Below are positions 20,521 to 28,194 of a stretch of 64,000 nt of DNA, in pieces. Below the pieces are notes generated by a model. That model was given only the letters and a program-made list of their open reading frames with translations, searched no databases and was not told the DNA's origin. How positions within the stretch are numbered: position 1 is the first letter of the stretch; each line of letters starts with the position of its first letter. Source of the stretch: Burkholderia aenigmatica (lineage in GTDB: Bacteria; Pseudomonadota; Gammaproteobacteria; Burkholderiales; Burkholderiaceae); the NCBI RefSeq assembly GCF_902499175.1, contig NZ_CABVQC010000017.1, positions 1 to 64,000 on the forward strand, written 5' to 3'. A program made the position numbers and the translations under genes.

Positions 20521-22010
20521 CAACCGGCCGCGTAGTCGACCGCCAGGCTCCACGCCGGGTCCTCGTGCTTCGCCCAGTAAGCGTCGAACAGCCGGCGCGT
20601 CATCGGCCCCGGCCGGCCGTCGCCGATCGGCGCGCCGTTCAGCCGCGTGACGGGCATGATCCCGCCGGCCGTCGACGTGATGAACACTTCGTCCGCGTCG
20701 CGCAGTTGCGCGTCGTCGATGCGATCGGCCTGCGCGTCGATGCCCATCGACGCCGCCAGCTCGAACACGGTCTGCCGCGTGATGCCGTGCAGCACGCCGC
20801 GCTCGGGCGTCCGAAGCCCGCCGTCGCGCACGACGAAGAGGTTGAATCCGGGCCCTTCGGCGATGCTGCCGTCCGTGCACTTCAGCACAACCGACTCCGC
20901 CCCCGCGTCGTAGCCCTTCAACAGCCCCGCGACGAGGTCGAGCCAGTGGTAGTTCTTGATCTGCGGATCGACCGATTCGGGCGGAATCCGCCGCACGTCG
21001 TCGACCACGTGCAGATGCAGGCCCTCGCGCAACTGCCGTTCGTTCGCGACCGAGCCGTACGGCACCGCGAACGCGATGAACTGGTTCACCGCGTCGCGCG
21101 GGTCGCGGCTGAAGGTGGGCGATACGCCGCGCGTGCACAGCATTTCAACGTACGCGTTGCGCAAGCCCGAGCGGCGCACGCATTCGACGAGGATGTCACG
21201 CAGCGCGTCGTCGCTCAGCGGCACATTCAGCCGCAGCCTTGCCAGCGAGCGCCTGAACCGCGCGATGTGCTGGTCGAGACGGAAGAAGCGGCCGTTCCAC
21301 ACGTGCACCGTGTCGTACGTGACGTCGGAATGCAGGAAGCCCCAGTCGAGCACCGACACGCGTGCGTCGGCGATCGGAATGAAGCGGCCGTTCATGTACG
21401 CGGCGCCCGGCGGATACGCGGGCGCTTCGGCAGGCTGAATATCGTCCGGCGCCGTGCGTGCCGCGTCGGGAACTTGCGGCGCGTAGTCGACCTGCGCGGC
21501 AAACGACGCGCGATCGGCATCGAACACGCTGCGATGCACGACCGCATTCTGTCCCGCCGCGCGATCGAACGACAGCTTGCCGTCGAGATGATCGATCTCG
21601 TGCTGCATCAGCTCCGACACATCGGGCGACAGCGCGTCACGCCGATGCAGCTCGCCGTCGAGCGTCGTGTACTGCACGCTCACCGACGCGTGGCGCTCGA
21701 CGCGCACGAACAGGTCGGGAAAGCACATGCAGTCGTCCCACAGCGTCATGCGCGCATCGCTGCGCCACACGATCTCGGGGTTCGCGATCACGTCGGGCCA
21801 GCCGTCGAGCGCGAGCGCGATCATCCGTTGCCCGACGCCGATCTGCGGCGCGGCGACCGCACGGCCGAAACCGTGTTCGTCGCGAAACGCGCGCAGCGCG
21901 GCGCGCAGTGCGCCGGCCGCTTCACGCACGGCGGGATCGGTGACGTCGCCGACCGGGTGCGCGACGTCGCGCAACGATGCGGTGCCCACGGGAAGAATCC
22001 GCGTATTCAT
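20520..22010 (-). CDS. Peptide deformylase-class IV aminotransferase fusion
   Basis: 496 residues. Residues 1-175 are a deformylase domain with all three motifs: AAPQIGVG (Gln56), a variant of EGCLS reading DDCMC (ligand Cys94), and QHEIDHLDG (His137, Glu138, His141). Residues 205-496 are a fold-type-IV PLP enzyme like D-amino acid or branched-chain aminotransferases: FLHSDVTYDTVHVWNG, PLP lysine Lys352 in IKNYHWLD, and EGPGFNLFVV with Asn390. A Pro/Ala linker joins them. The ATG at 22010 overlaps the stop of the binding-protein gene (ATGA). I infer removal of a formyl group, then transamination of the freed amine, on an imported compound. The frame stays open to 22379, but that part is a shadow of the binding-protein gene. 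Confidence 0.88.
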   Translation of the reverse strand: MNTRILPVGTASLRDVAHPVGDVTDPAVREAAGALRAALRAFRDEHGFGRAVAAPQIGVGQRMIALALDGWPDVIANPEIVWRSDARMTLWDDCMCFPDLFVRVERHASVSVQYTTLDGELHRRDALSPDVSELMQHEIDHLDGKLSFDRAAGQNAVVHRSVFDADRASFAAQVDYAPQVPDAARTAPDDIQPAEAPAYPPGAAYMNGRFIPIADARVSVLDWGFLHSDVTYDTVHVWNGRFFRLDQHIARFRRSLARLRLNVPLSDDALRDILVECVRRSGLRNAYVEMLCTRGVSPTFSRDPRDAVNQFIAFAVPYGSVANERQLREGLHLHVVDDVRRIPPESVDPQIKNYHWLDLVAGLLKGYDAGAESVVLKCTDGSIAEGPGFNLFVVRDGGLRTPERGVLHGITRQTVFELAASMGIDAQADRIDDAQLRDADEVFITSTAGGIMPVTRLNGAPIGDGRPGPMTRRLFDAYWAKHEDPAWSLAVDYAAG

Positions 22011-23158
22011 TTCACTACCTCCGACAAAGTCACCTTGTTGCCTCCTTTGAACGTCGAAATCGTTGCCGCCGGATCGCGCAGCTCGCCATTCGCGTCGAAC
22101 GCGATCCGGCCGGTCACGCCCTGGAAGTCGACACGATGCAGCGCGTCGACGATCTTCGCGGGATCGGTGGACTGCGCGAGCATCACCGCGTGGTAGACGG
22201 CCATCATCGCGTCGTACGCATACGGCGCGTAGAGCTGCACGGGGGCGCCGTACTTCTGCGTGAAGCGCGCCGCGAACGCGGGGCCGCCCGGCATCTTCGC
22301 GAGGCTCCGGCCGCCATCCGCGCATACGAGGTTGCCGTCGAGCGCATCGCCGGCCAGCTTCAGGATCTCGTGCGTGCACATACCGTCGCCACCCAGCAGC
22401 GGCGCGGCGATCCGCAACTTCTTCATCTGCTTGAGCATCGGGCCGCCTTGCGTGTCCATGCCGCCGAAGAAGATCGCGTCGGGCGCCTTGCCCTTGAGCA
22501 GCGTCAGCGGCGCGCCGAAGTCGAACGCCTTGTCGGTCGTGTATTCACGGCCGACCACCGCCGAGCCCGTCTTCCCGAGCCGGTCGACGAACACGTCCGC
22601 GATGCCTTGGCCGTAAGCCGTGCGATCGTCGACGACACCGATGCGGCGCGCGTGCAGTTGCTCGACCGCATAGCGGGCGACGGCCTGCCCGAGGAAGTCG
22701 TCGTTCGCGAGCATCCGGAACGTCGTGCGATAGCCGAGACGCGTGAATTCGGGATTGGTGGCCGACGGCGTCAACTCCGCGATGTTCGCCGTCGCATAGA
22801 GCCGCGCGACGGCGATCGACGTTCCTGAATTCTGGTGGCCGATCACCGCGCTGACGTGCGTATCGACGAAGCGCTGCGCGACCGTCGTCGCAACCTTCGG
22901 GTCGGCCTGGTCGTCCTGCGCGTCGAGCGCGAACGTGACCGGATGCCCGGCGACGCTCGGATGCGCCGCGTTGATTTCGTCGATGGCCAGCCGGATGCCG
23001 CGCGCGCTGTCCTCGCCGAAATGCGCCTGCGCGCCCGTGAGCGCGCCGGCAAAACCCACGACGACCCTATCCGCGCCAGACGCGGGAGCGGCCAGTACAA
23101 GGGACACAAGTGGCACGAGCGGCACGAGCCGCGCCAGCAGCAGACGTCGGGAACGCAT
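22007..23158 (-). CDS. Periplasmic binding protein, branched-chain amino acid type (orphan)
   Basis: 383 residues. Signal peptide RLLLARLVPLVPLVSLVLAAP with cleavage near ASG-AD. The mature protein is a type I receptor (VVVGFAGALTGAQAHFGED, AVIGHQNSGTSIAVARLY, VVDDRTAYGQGIADVF). It closely resembles the binding protein at 15838-16974. GAGGAAAA precedes the ATG at 23158. No permease or ATPase is encoded nearby. Its four-base overlap with the deformylase-aminotransferase gene ties it to that enzyme, probably as receptor for the same amino or formylamino compound. It is divergent from an Lrp-type regulator. Confidence 0.86.
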   Translation of the reverse strand: MRSRRLLLARLVPLVPLVSLVLAAPASGADRVVVGFAGALTGAQAHFGEDSARGIRLAIDEINAAHPSVAGHPVTFALDAQDDQADPKVATTVAQRFVDTHVSAVIGHQNSGTSIAVARLYATANIAELTPSATNPEFTRLGYRTTFRMLANDDFLGQAVARYAVEQLHARRIGVVDDRTAYGQGIADVFVDRLGKTGSAVVGREYTTDKAFDFGAPLTLLKGKAPDAIFFGGMDTQGGPMLKQMKKLRIAAPLLGGDGMCTHEILKLAGDALDGNLVCADGGRSLAKMPGGPAFAARFTQKYGAPVQLYAPYAYDAMMAVYHAVMLAQSTDPAKIVDALHRVDFQGVTGRIAFDANGELRDPAATISTFKGGNKVTLSEVVK

Positions 23159-23198
23159 GATGTTTTCCTCGCAGCTTCGTCGTTGACGGATGCTACGA

Positions 23199-23227
23199 TT
23201 ATCGGCAGCCGTCGCGAAATCCGATAA
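23199..23227. promoter_or_regulatory. Candidate Lrp-type operator between the regulator and its target operon
   Basis: TTATCGG (23199-23205) and CCGATAA (23221-23227) form a perfect 7-base dyad with a 15-base spacer, in the 126-base divergent region. The position is right for control of both directions by the adjacent Lrp/AsnC protein. Confidence 0.45.
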
Positions 23228-23284
23228 ACATCGGGCGGCCTCGTTCGTGAGTTTGTTTCGTTTTTTCTCCCCGAAGGAAATCCG

Positions 23285-23767
23285 ATGAATCCCGCCGCCG
23301 CGCCGCTCGACGACTTCGACCTGCGGATCCTCGCCCGCCTCCAGCACGACAACCAGATCACCAATCAGGCGCTCGCCGCCGAGATCGGCCTGAGCCCGCC
23401 CGCGTGCCTGCGCCGCGTGAAGCGGCTGCGCGACGAGCGCTATATCCAGCAGGACGTGTCTGTCGTCGATCCGACCAAGATCGGCCTCCCGTTGACGATG
23501 CTCGTGCTCGTGCAGGTCGAGCGCGAACGGGTCGACCTGCTCGACGAATTCAAGCGGTTCCTGAAATCGCTGCCGGAAGTCATGCAGTGTTACGTGGTGA
23601 CGGGCCGTGCGGATTTCGTGCTGATGATCGCGATGCGCGACATCGACCACTACGAGGAGTTTTCCACGCGCGTGTTCCGGCAACACCACAACATCCGTCA
23701 CTTCGAGACGATGGTCGTGATGTCGCGCGTGAAGGTGGGGCTGTCGCTGCCGATCGACATCGCGTAA
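23285..23767 (+). CDS. Lrp/AsnC-family transcriptional regulator
   Basis: 160 residues: an N-terminal helix-turn-helix (LDDFDLRILARLQHDNQITNQALAAEIGLSPPACLRRVKRL) and a C-terminal RAM ligand domain (VMQCYVVTGRADFVLMIAMRDIDHYEEF). Family members sense amino acids and form octamers. GAAGGAAA precedes the ATG. Divergent from the binding protein/fusion-enzyme operon, so it is the likely regulator of it, with an amino acid made or consumed by the fusion enzyme as effector (inference). Confidence 0.9.
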   Translation: MNPAAAPLDDFDLRILARLQHDNQITNQALAAEIGLSPPACLRRVKRLRDERYIQQDVSVVDPTKIGLPLTMLVLVQVERERVDLLDEFKRFLKSLPEVMQCYVVTGRADFVLMIAMRDIDHYEEFSTRVFRQHHNIRHFETMVVMSRVKVGLSLPIDIA

Positions 23768-23814
23768 CGAACGCCCGGCGCGGGCCGGTGCACGTGCCCG
23801 GGCCGCCGCAATGA

Positions 23815-23840
23815 AAACGGGCGCCCGCGGGCGCCCGTTT
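23815..23840. terminator. Bidirectional terminator between the Lrp gene and garD
   Basis: A perfect 26-base palindrome (arms AAACGGGCGCCCG and its complement) in the 98-base gap between two converging genes. A and T runs at its ends suit termination in both directions. Confidence 0.8.
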
Positions 23841-23865
23841 CGTCTGGCGGCAACGACCGCGCGCG

Positions 23866-25419
23866 TCAGGTCACCGGCGCCGGATTGAACAGCGTCAGCG
23901 CATTCGCGAGCTTCCATTGCTCGGCCCACGTGCGGCGCTTGCCGCTCGCGACGTCGAGCATCAGCCGGAACAGCTCCCAGCCGGTGTCCTCGATCGTGGC
24001 CGCGCCGGTCGCGATCTGCCCCGCGTCGAGATCCATCAGGTCGTGCCAGCGGCGCGCGAGATCGCTGCGCGTCGCGACCTTGATCACCGGCACCTGCGCG
24101 AGGCCGTACGGCGTGCCGCGGCCGGTCGTGAAGATGTGCAGGTTCATCCCGGCCGCGAGTTGCAGCGTGCCGCAGATGAAGTCGCTCGCAGGCGTCGCCG
24201 CATACAGCAGGCCCTTCTGCTTCGCGCGATCGCCAGGACGCACGACGCCGGCGATCGGCGCGCTGCCCGACTTCACGATCGACCCCATCGCCTTCTCGAC
24301 GATGTTCGACAGGCCGCCCTTCTTGTTGCCGGGCGTCGTGTTCGCGCTGCGATCGACGCGGCCGCGCTGCAGGTAGCGGTCGTACCAGTCCATCTCGCGG
24401 ATGATCTCGCGTGCAACGTCCTCGTTCGCCGCGCGCGACGTGAGCTGCGCGACGCCGTCGCGCACTTCCGTCACCTCGGAGAACATGATCGTCGCGCCCG
24501 CGCGCACCAGCAGGTCGGCCGCGAAGCCGACGGCCGGGTTCGCGGTGAGCCCCGAGAACGCGTCGCTGCCGCCGCACTGCACGCCGACGACGAGATCCGA
24601 CGCCGGGCACGTCTCGCGGCGGCGGCGGTTCAATCGCTCGAGATGCGATTCGGCCATCTTCATGATCGAGTCGATCATCGAGTTGAAGCCGACGTGTGCG
24701 GCATCCTGCAGGCACACGACACCCCCGTTGTCCGTCGCGCCGTCCGCCGCGACCGGAATCGTGCCGGGCGGCAGCAGGCGCTCGGGCTGCAGCTTCTCGC
24801 AGCCGAGGCTCACGGTCATCACCTCGCCGCCGAAGTTCGGATTCAGGCTGATGTTGCGCAGCGTGCGGATCGGGATGTCGGCGTCGGGCGCGTCGATCGC
24901 CACGCCGCAGCCGTACGTGTGCTCGAGCCCGACCACGTCGTCGACGTTCGGATAGCGCGGCAGCAACTCGGCCTTGATCCGCTTCACCGCATGCTCGACG
25001 ACGCCCGACACGCACTGTACGGTCGTCGTGATCGCGAGGATGTTGCGCGTGCCGACCGAGCCGTCGGCGTTGCGGAAGCCCTCGAACGTATAGCCTTCGA
25101 GCGGCGGCAGCGGCGGCGCGGCGCGCGTCGCGAGCGGCAGGTCGTCGAGCCCCGGCGGCTCGGGCATGCGCATCGTGCGCTCGTTGACCCAGTTGCCGCG
25201 TCGCAGCTCGACCAGCGCATAACCGATCACCACGTTGTAGCGGACGATCGGGTCGCCGGCCGCGAGGTCGACCAGCGCGACCTTGTGCCCCTGCGGCACG
25301 CCTTCGCGCAGCGTCAGCCCGTCGGCGAAGGTCGCGCCCTCGGGCAAGCCGCCGTCGTTGACGACGATCGCGACGTTGTCGTCCGGATGCACGCGAATGT
25401 AGAGCGGGGAAGCAGTCAT
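23866..25419 (-). CDS. garD: Galactarate dehydratase
   Basis: 517 residues, the size of characterised GarD. It removes water from galactarate to give 5-dehydro-4-deoxyglucarate, which the divergent kdgD product processes. The N-terminal SAF-like region (residues 1-95) is followed by the UxaA/GarD core with [28 protein letters not shown] and the metal-site region [19 protein letters not shown]. Altronate dehydratase (UxaA) is the close alternative, but kdgD and the semialdehyde dehydrogenase favour galactarate. The ATG at 25419 has AGGAA ahead. Confidence 0.85.
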   Translation of the reverse strand: MTASPLYIRVHPDDNVAIVVNDGGLPEGATFADGLTLREGVPQGHKVALVDLAAGDPIVRYNVVIGYALVELRRGNWVNERTMRMPEPPGLDDLPLATRAAPPLPPLEGYTFEGFRNADGSVGTRNILAITTTVQCVSGVVEHAVKRIKAELLPRYPNVDDVVGLEHTYGCGVAIDAPDADIPIRTLRNISLNPNFGGEVMTVSLGCEKLQPERLLPPGTIPVAADGATDNGGVVCLQDAAHVGFNSMIDSIMKMAESHLERLNRRRRETCPASDLVVGVQCGGSDAFSGLTANPAVGFAADLLVRAGATIMFSEVTEVRDGVAQLTSRAANEDVAREIIREMDWYDRYLQRGRVDRSANTTPGNKKGGLSNIVEKAMGSIVKSGSAPIAGVVRPGDRAKQKGLLYAATPASDFICGTLQLAAGMNLHIFTTGRGTPYGLAQVPVIKVATRSDLARRWHDLMDLDAGQIATGAATIEDTGWELFRLMLDVASGKRRTWAEQWKLANALTLFNPAPVT

Positions 25420-25452
25420 CGGAATTCCTGAAGGCTAACGGCCATATCGTTA

Positions 25453-25580
25453 GTCATCATACGACATTCGACCCAAACCGGCGATGCTGCGTAAACCCTT
25501 ATCCGGAAAGACCCTACTATTTATCTGCCAGCAAACCGCTTGCGCCCCACCTCCCCTCGTTGTACGATGACATACAACGA
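25453..25580. promoter_or_regulatory. Operator-like sites in the garD/kdgD divergent region
   Basis: Site A (25453-25468) is GTCATCATACGACATT. Site B (25557-25580) is a perfect dyad, TCGTTGTA and TACAACGA around CGATGACA. Site A read on the other strand (ATGTCGTATGATGAC) matches the site in front of the sugar-acid carrier at 29995 (ATGTCATACGACGAC) at 12 of 15 bases. Site B contains ATGTCAT on the minus strand. A shared regulator, for example a GntR/FadR-type protein, is inferred; none is encoded in the window. Confidence 0.5.
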
Positions 25581-25648
25581 CATCGCCAATGTGGCTCGTA
25601 TGCCGTTCCCGACGAACCCAGCACTCGCGCTAGACGGACGACCCAACC

Positions 25649-26563
25649 ATGACTTCACCGCAAGAACTCAAACAGATCATCTCCCACGGCCTGCTGTCGT
25701 TTCCGCTGACGGATTTCGACGTCGACGGCAGCTTCCGCCCGTCCACCTACGCCGAGCGCCTGGAATGGCTCGCGCCGTACGGTGCGAGCGCGCTGTTCGC
25801 GGCCGGCGGCACCGGTGAATTCTTCTCGCTCACGCAGCGCGAGTATTCGGACGTGATCCGCGTCGCGACGGAAACCTGCAAGGGCAAGGTGCCGATCCTC
25901 GCCGGCGCGGGCGGCGCGACGCGCGTCGCGATCGAATATGCGCAGGAGGCCGAGCGCCTCGGCGCGAGCGGTGTGCTGCTGATGCCGCACTACCTGACCG
26001 AAGCCAGCCAGGAAGGGATCGCCGACCACGTCGAGCAGGTGTGCCGCGCACTGAAGATCGGCGTGGTGGTGTACAACCGCGCGAATTCGAAGCTGAACGC
26101 CGACATGCTCGAGCGCCTCGCCGATCGTTGCCCGAACCTGATCGGCTTCAAGGACGGCGTGGGCGAAATCGAAAGCATGGTGACGATCCGCCGCCGCCTC
26201 GGCGACCGTTTCGCGTATCTCGGCGGCCTGCCGACGGCCGAAGTCTATGCCGCCGCATACAAGGCGCTCGGCGTGCCGGTGTATTCGTCGGCCGTGTTCA
26301 ACTTCATCCCGAAGACGGCAATGGACTTCTATGAAGCGATCGCGAAGGACGACCACGCAACGGTCGGCCGCCTGATCGACGAATTCTTCCTGCCGTACCT
26401 GAAGATCCGCAATCGCCGCGCAGGCTATGCGGTCAGCATCGTGAAGGCGGGCGCGAAGCTCGTCGGCCATGACGCGGGCCCGGTGCGCGCGCCGCTCGTC
26501 GACCTCACCGACGACGAAGTCGCGGAACTCGACGTGCTGATCAAGAAGATGGGGCCGCAGTAA
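25649..26563 (+). CDS. kdgD: 5-dehydro-4-deoxyglucarate dehydratase
   Basis: A class I aldolase-like (DHDPS/NAL family) dehydratase-decarboxylase of 304 residues that turns 5-dehydro-4-deoxy-D-glucarate into 2-oxoglutarate semialdehyde, CO2 and water. The barrel markers are [18 protein letters not shown], the Tyr in GVVVYNR and the Schiff-base Lys in [12 protein letters not shown]. The next enzyme of the pathway (dehydrogenase at 28195) is encoded 1.6 kb away, beyond a hypothetical gene and vapBC. The ribosome site is weak. Divergent from garD. Confidence 0.94.
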   Translation: MTSPQELKQIISHGLLSFPLTDFDVDGSFRPSTYAERLEWLAPYGASALFAAGGTGEFFSLTQREYSDVIRVATETCKGKVPILAGAGGATRVAIEYAQEAERLGASGVLLMPHYLTEASQEGIADHVEQVCRALKIGVVVYNRANSKLNADMLERLADRCPNLIGFKDGVGEIESMVTIRRRLGDRFAYLGGLPTAEVYAAAYKALGVPVYSSAVFNFIPKTAMDFYEAIAKDDHATVGRLIDEFFLPYLKIRNRRAGYAVSIVKAGAKLVGHDAGPVRAPLVDLTDDEVAELDVLIKKMGPQ

Positions 26564-26641
26564 GCGGCAGGCAGTCAACCGGCACACGCTTCGGCGCGTG
26601 CCGGCGCGGAGCCGCGCGTTCGGCCCCGCTTGCGCTCTTCG

Positions 26642-26675
26642 ACGGCCGCCCCGCGCTTCGCGGGCCGGCCGTTTT
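26642..26675 (+). terminator. Terminator after kdgD
   Basis: ACGGCCG (26642-26648) pairs with CGGCCGT (26666-26672), extended inside by CCCGCG/CGCGGG, and is followed by TTTT on the plus strand. A second GC-rich hairpin lies at about 26580-26605. The T-run borders the stop codon of the minus-strand gene at 26678. Confidence 0.65.
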
Positions 26676-26677
26676 CG

Positions 26678-27232
26678 TCACATCTGCGAAATGGCGCCGA
26701 CGATCCGGTAGCGCAGGCTGCCCAGCCTGAGCCGGGTCGTGGCGATCTCCGCGCCGGTGGCCGAGCGCCGCGCACGCGTGTTCGGATCGCTGGCGAGCAT
26801 CTGGTCGAGCACGTCGGGATCGACGACTGCATCGAAGAACCGCCCGATCGTGAGCATCGCGTACTGCTTGGCAGTGGCAAGCTGGCTGTTGGCCTGCGTC
26901 AGCGCGTCGGTGCGCAGGCCCGGGTCGCGCTCGTCGATGCCGCGGCGGTGTTTCAGCGCGAACACCAGCGCCTCCATGTCCAGCCTGAACCGCCTGACGG
27001 CCTGGCCGAACCGGAGCGAATGCGGATCGGAGCCCGTAACGGGCCGCCCCTGGTTGATCGTCACGTCGAATTCGCTGCCACCCAGGTCGCGCTGCAATTC
27101 GAACAGCGCGTTGGCCAGCACGCGGCCTTCGCTATATTCCCCGACCTGCGTGCGCACTGACTTCGCGACGTCGCCGACCGCTTTCCACAACCCGGCCGCG
27201 AACAGGTGGTCGCCACGTTTGCTGATGTTCAT
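26678..27232 (-). CDS. Protein of unknown function, 184 residues
   Basis: I do not recognise a family. The protein is soluble-looking, basic and mostly helical: an N-terminal KRGDHLFAAGLWKAVGDVAKSV, a middle region FGQAVRRFRLDMEALVFALKHRRG and a C-terminal TTRLRLGSLRYRIVGAISQM. There is no signal peptide or membrane segment. GAGGGAA lies ahead of the ATG. It stands between kdgD and vapBC on the opposite strand, and so is part of the segment that splits the glucarate genes. Coding bias matches its neighbours. Confidence 0.6.
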   Translation of the reverse strand: MNISKRGDHLFAAGLWKAVGDVAKSVRTQVGEYSEGRVLANALFELQRDLGGSEFDVTINQGRPVTGSDPHSLRFGQAVRRFRLDMEALVFALKHRRGIDERDPGLRTDALTQANSQLATAKQYAMLTIGRFFDAVVDPDVLDQMLASDPNTRARRSATGAEIATTRLRLGSLRYRIVGAISQM

Positions 27233-27451
27233 GATGCCGTTCCCTCTTGGTCTTTTTCTGGATCTCTCAGGTTTCGCCTGCGGGTCGGTCGACCCGGGGC
27301 TCCGGTACTGTAGGAGAAAAGCGGGCAGCGGGAAAGCCGGAACGATCGAAGGCAGTTTCGGCTTGCCCCATTGCGCCCCAAAAGGTCTGATCGCCTGCTA
27401 CACCGGCGCGATAACCGCTCATCGCCTTGTCCACTGAGCGCATCACCATCA

Positions 27452-27481
27452 GCATCGATTGATGCCAAAATTGATGCATCA
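27452..27481. promoter_or_regulatory. GATGC/GCATC half-site array ahead of vapB
   Basis: GCATC-GATT-GATGC (27452-27465) is followed by the perfect palindrome TGATGCATCA (27472-27481). The octamer ATTGATGC recurs at 27458 and 27470, a 12-base period. Repeated half-sites just upstream of the first gene are typical of toxin-antitoxin autoregulation by a ribbon-helix-helix antitoxin. Confidence 0.55.
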
Positions 27482-27500
27482 GTCCTTTCCGGAGCCCACC

Positions 27501-27698
27501 ATGCGTACCACCTTGTCCCTTGACGACGCTCTGCTCGCCAAAGCGCAGCAATTGACCGGCGTCACTGAAAAATCGGCACTGGTGAGAGAAGCGTTGCGCG
27601 CGCTGATCGCCCGCGAAAGTGCACGGCGACTCGCTCGCCTCGGCGGTACCGAGCCTGACCTCGAATCCGCTCCGCGCCGCCCGTCGGAGCCGGCATGA
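27501..27698 (+). CDS. vapB: VapB-type antitoxin
   Basis: 65 residues. The N-terminal MRTTLSLDDALLAKAQQLTGV and EKSALVREALRALIARE form the strand and helices of a ribbon-helix-helix DNA-binding domain. The C-terminal RLARLGGTEPDLESAPRRP is the flexible toxin-binding tail. GGAG precedes the ATG at 27501; a longer frame from 27459 would place the start inside the operator. Its last codons overlap vapC by four bases. It should bind VapC and repress the pair. Confidence 0.9.
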   Translation: MRTTLSLDDALLAKAQQLTGVTEKSALVREALRALIARESARRLARLGGTEPDLESAPRRPSEPA

Positions 27699-28066
27699 TC
27701 CTGGTCGACACCTCGGTCTGGATTGACCATCTGCGGGCCGGCGACGTCACGCTCACCACCCTGCTGGAAACCGAACGGGTATTGATCCATCCCTTCGTCA
27801 TCGGCGAACTCGCGCTCGTCAGCCTGCGCGATCGCCAGACTGTGCTGGACGCGTTACGCGACCTGCCCGTCGCCGTTTCGGCAACCGACGACGAAGTTCA
27901 ACGCATGATCGACGTCGCGCCGCTTCACGGGCTCGGCATCGGCTACGTCGACGCACACTTGCTCGCTTCGGTCCGGCTGACCAGCGGCAGCAAGCTGTGG
28001 ACGCGCGACCGGCGCCTGCTGGCCGCTGCCGATCGCCTGGGGCTGGTTGCCCACCCCACGCATTGA
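27695..28066 (+). CDS. vapC: VapC-type PIN-domain ribonuclease toxin
   Basis: 123 residues of PIN fold. The acidic metal-binding set is visible: Asp in ILVDTSVWIDHL, Glu in FVIGELAL, Asp in GIGYVDAHLLAS and Asp in KLWTRDRRLLAAA. Members cut tRNA or rRNA when free of VapB. It overlaps vapB by ATGA, the usual coupled layout. All catalytic residues are present, so it is probably active. A terminator hairpin follows at 28104. Confidence 0.92.
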   Translation: MILVDTSVWIDHLRAGDVTLTTLLETERVLIHPFVIGELALVSLRDRQTVLDALRDLPVAVSATDDEVQRMIDVAPLHGLGIGYVDAHLLASVRLTSGSKLWTRDRRLLAAADRLGLVAHPTH

Positions 28067-28103
28067 TCCGGCGAAACCGGCAACACGAAAGCCGGCCATG
28101 AAA

Positions 28104-28139
28104 AAAGGCGGAAGCGGCCAACCGGCCCCTTCCGCCTTT
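28104..28139. terminator. Terminator between vapC and the semialdehyde dehydrogenase gene
   Basis: AAAGGCGGAAG (28104-28114) pairs with CTTCCGCCTTT (28129-28139), with further GGCC/GGCC pairing inside. A-run at the left and T-run at the right make it usable from both converging genes. Confidence 0.8.
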
Positions 28140-28194
28140 CCGCTTCCGGGCATCATCCCGGCATACCCGCCGCCGAGATCCCCCCCTCAGTCGA

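Noticed and set aside
22007..25015. A 1002-residue open frame on the minus strand
   Set aside because: Only its last 383 codons read as a protein (the binding protein). The rest runs through the Lrp and garD regions, is Arg/Ala-rich, and is a high-GC shadow frame.
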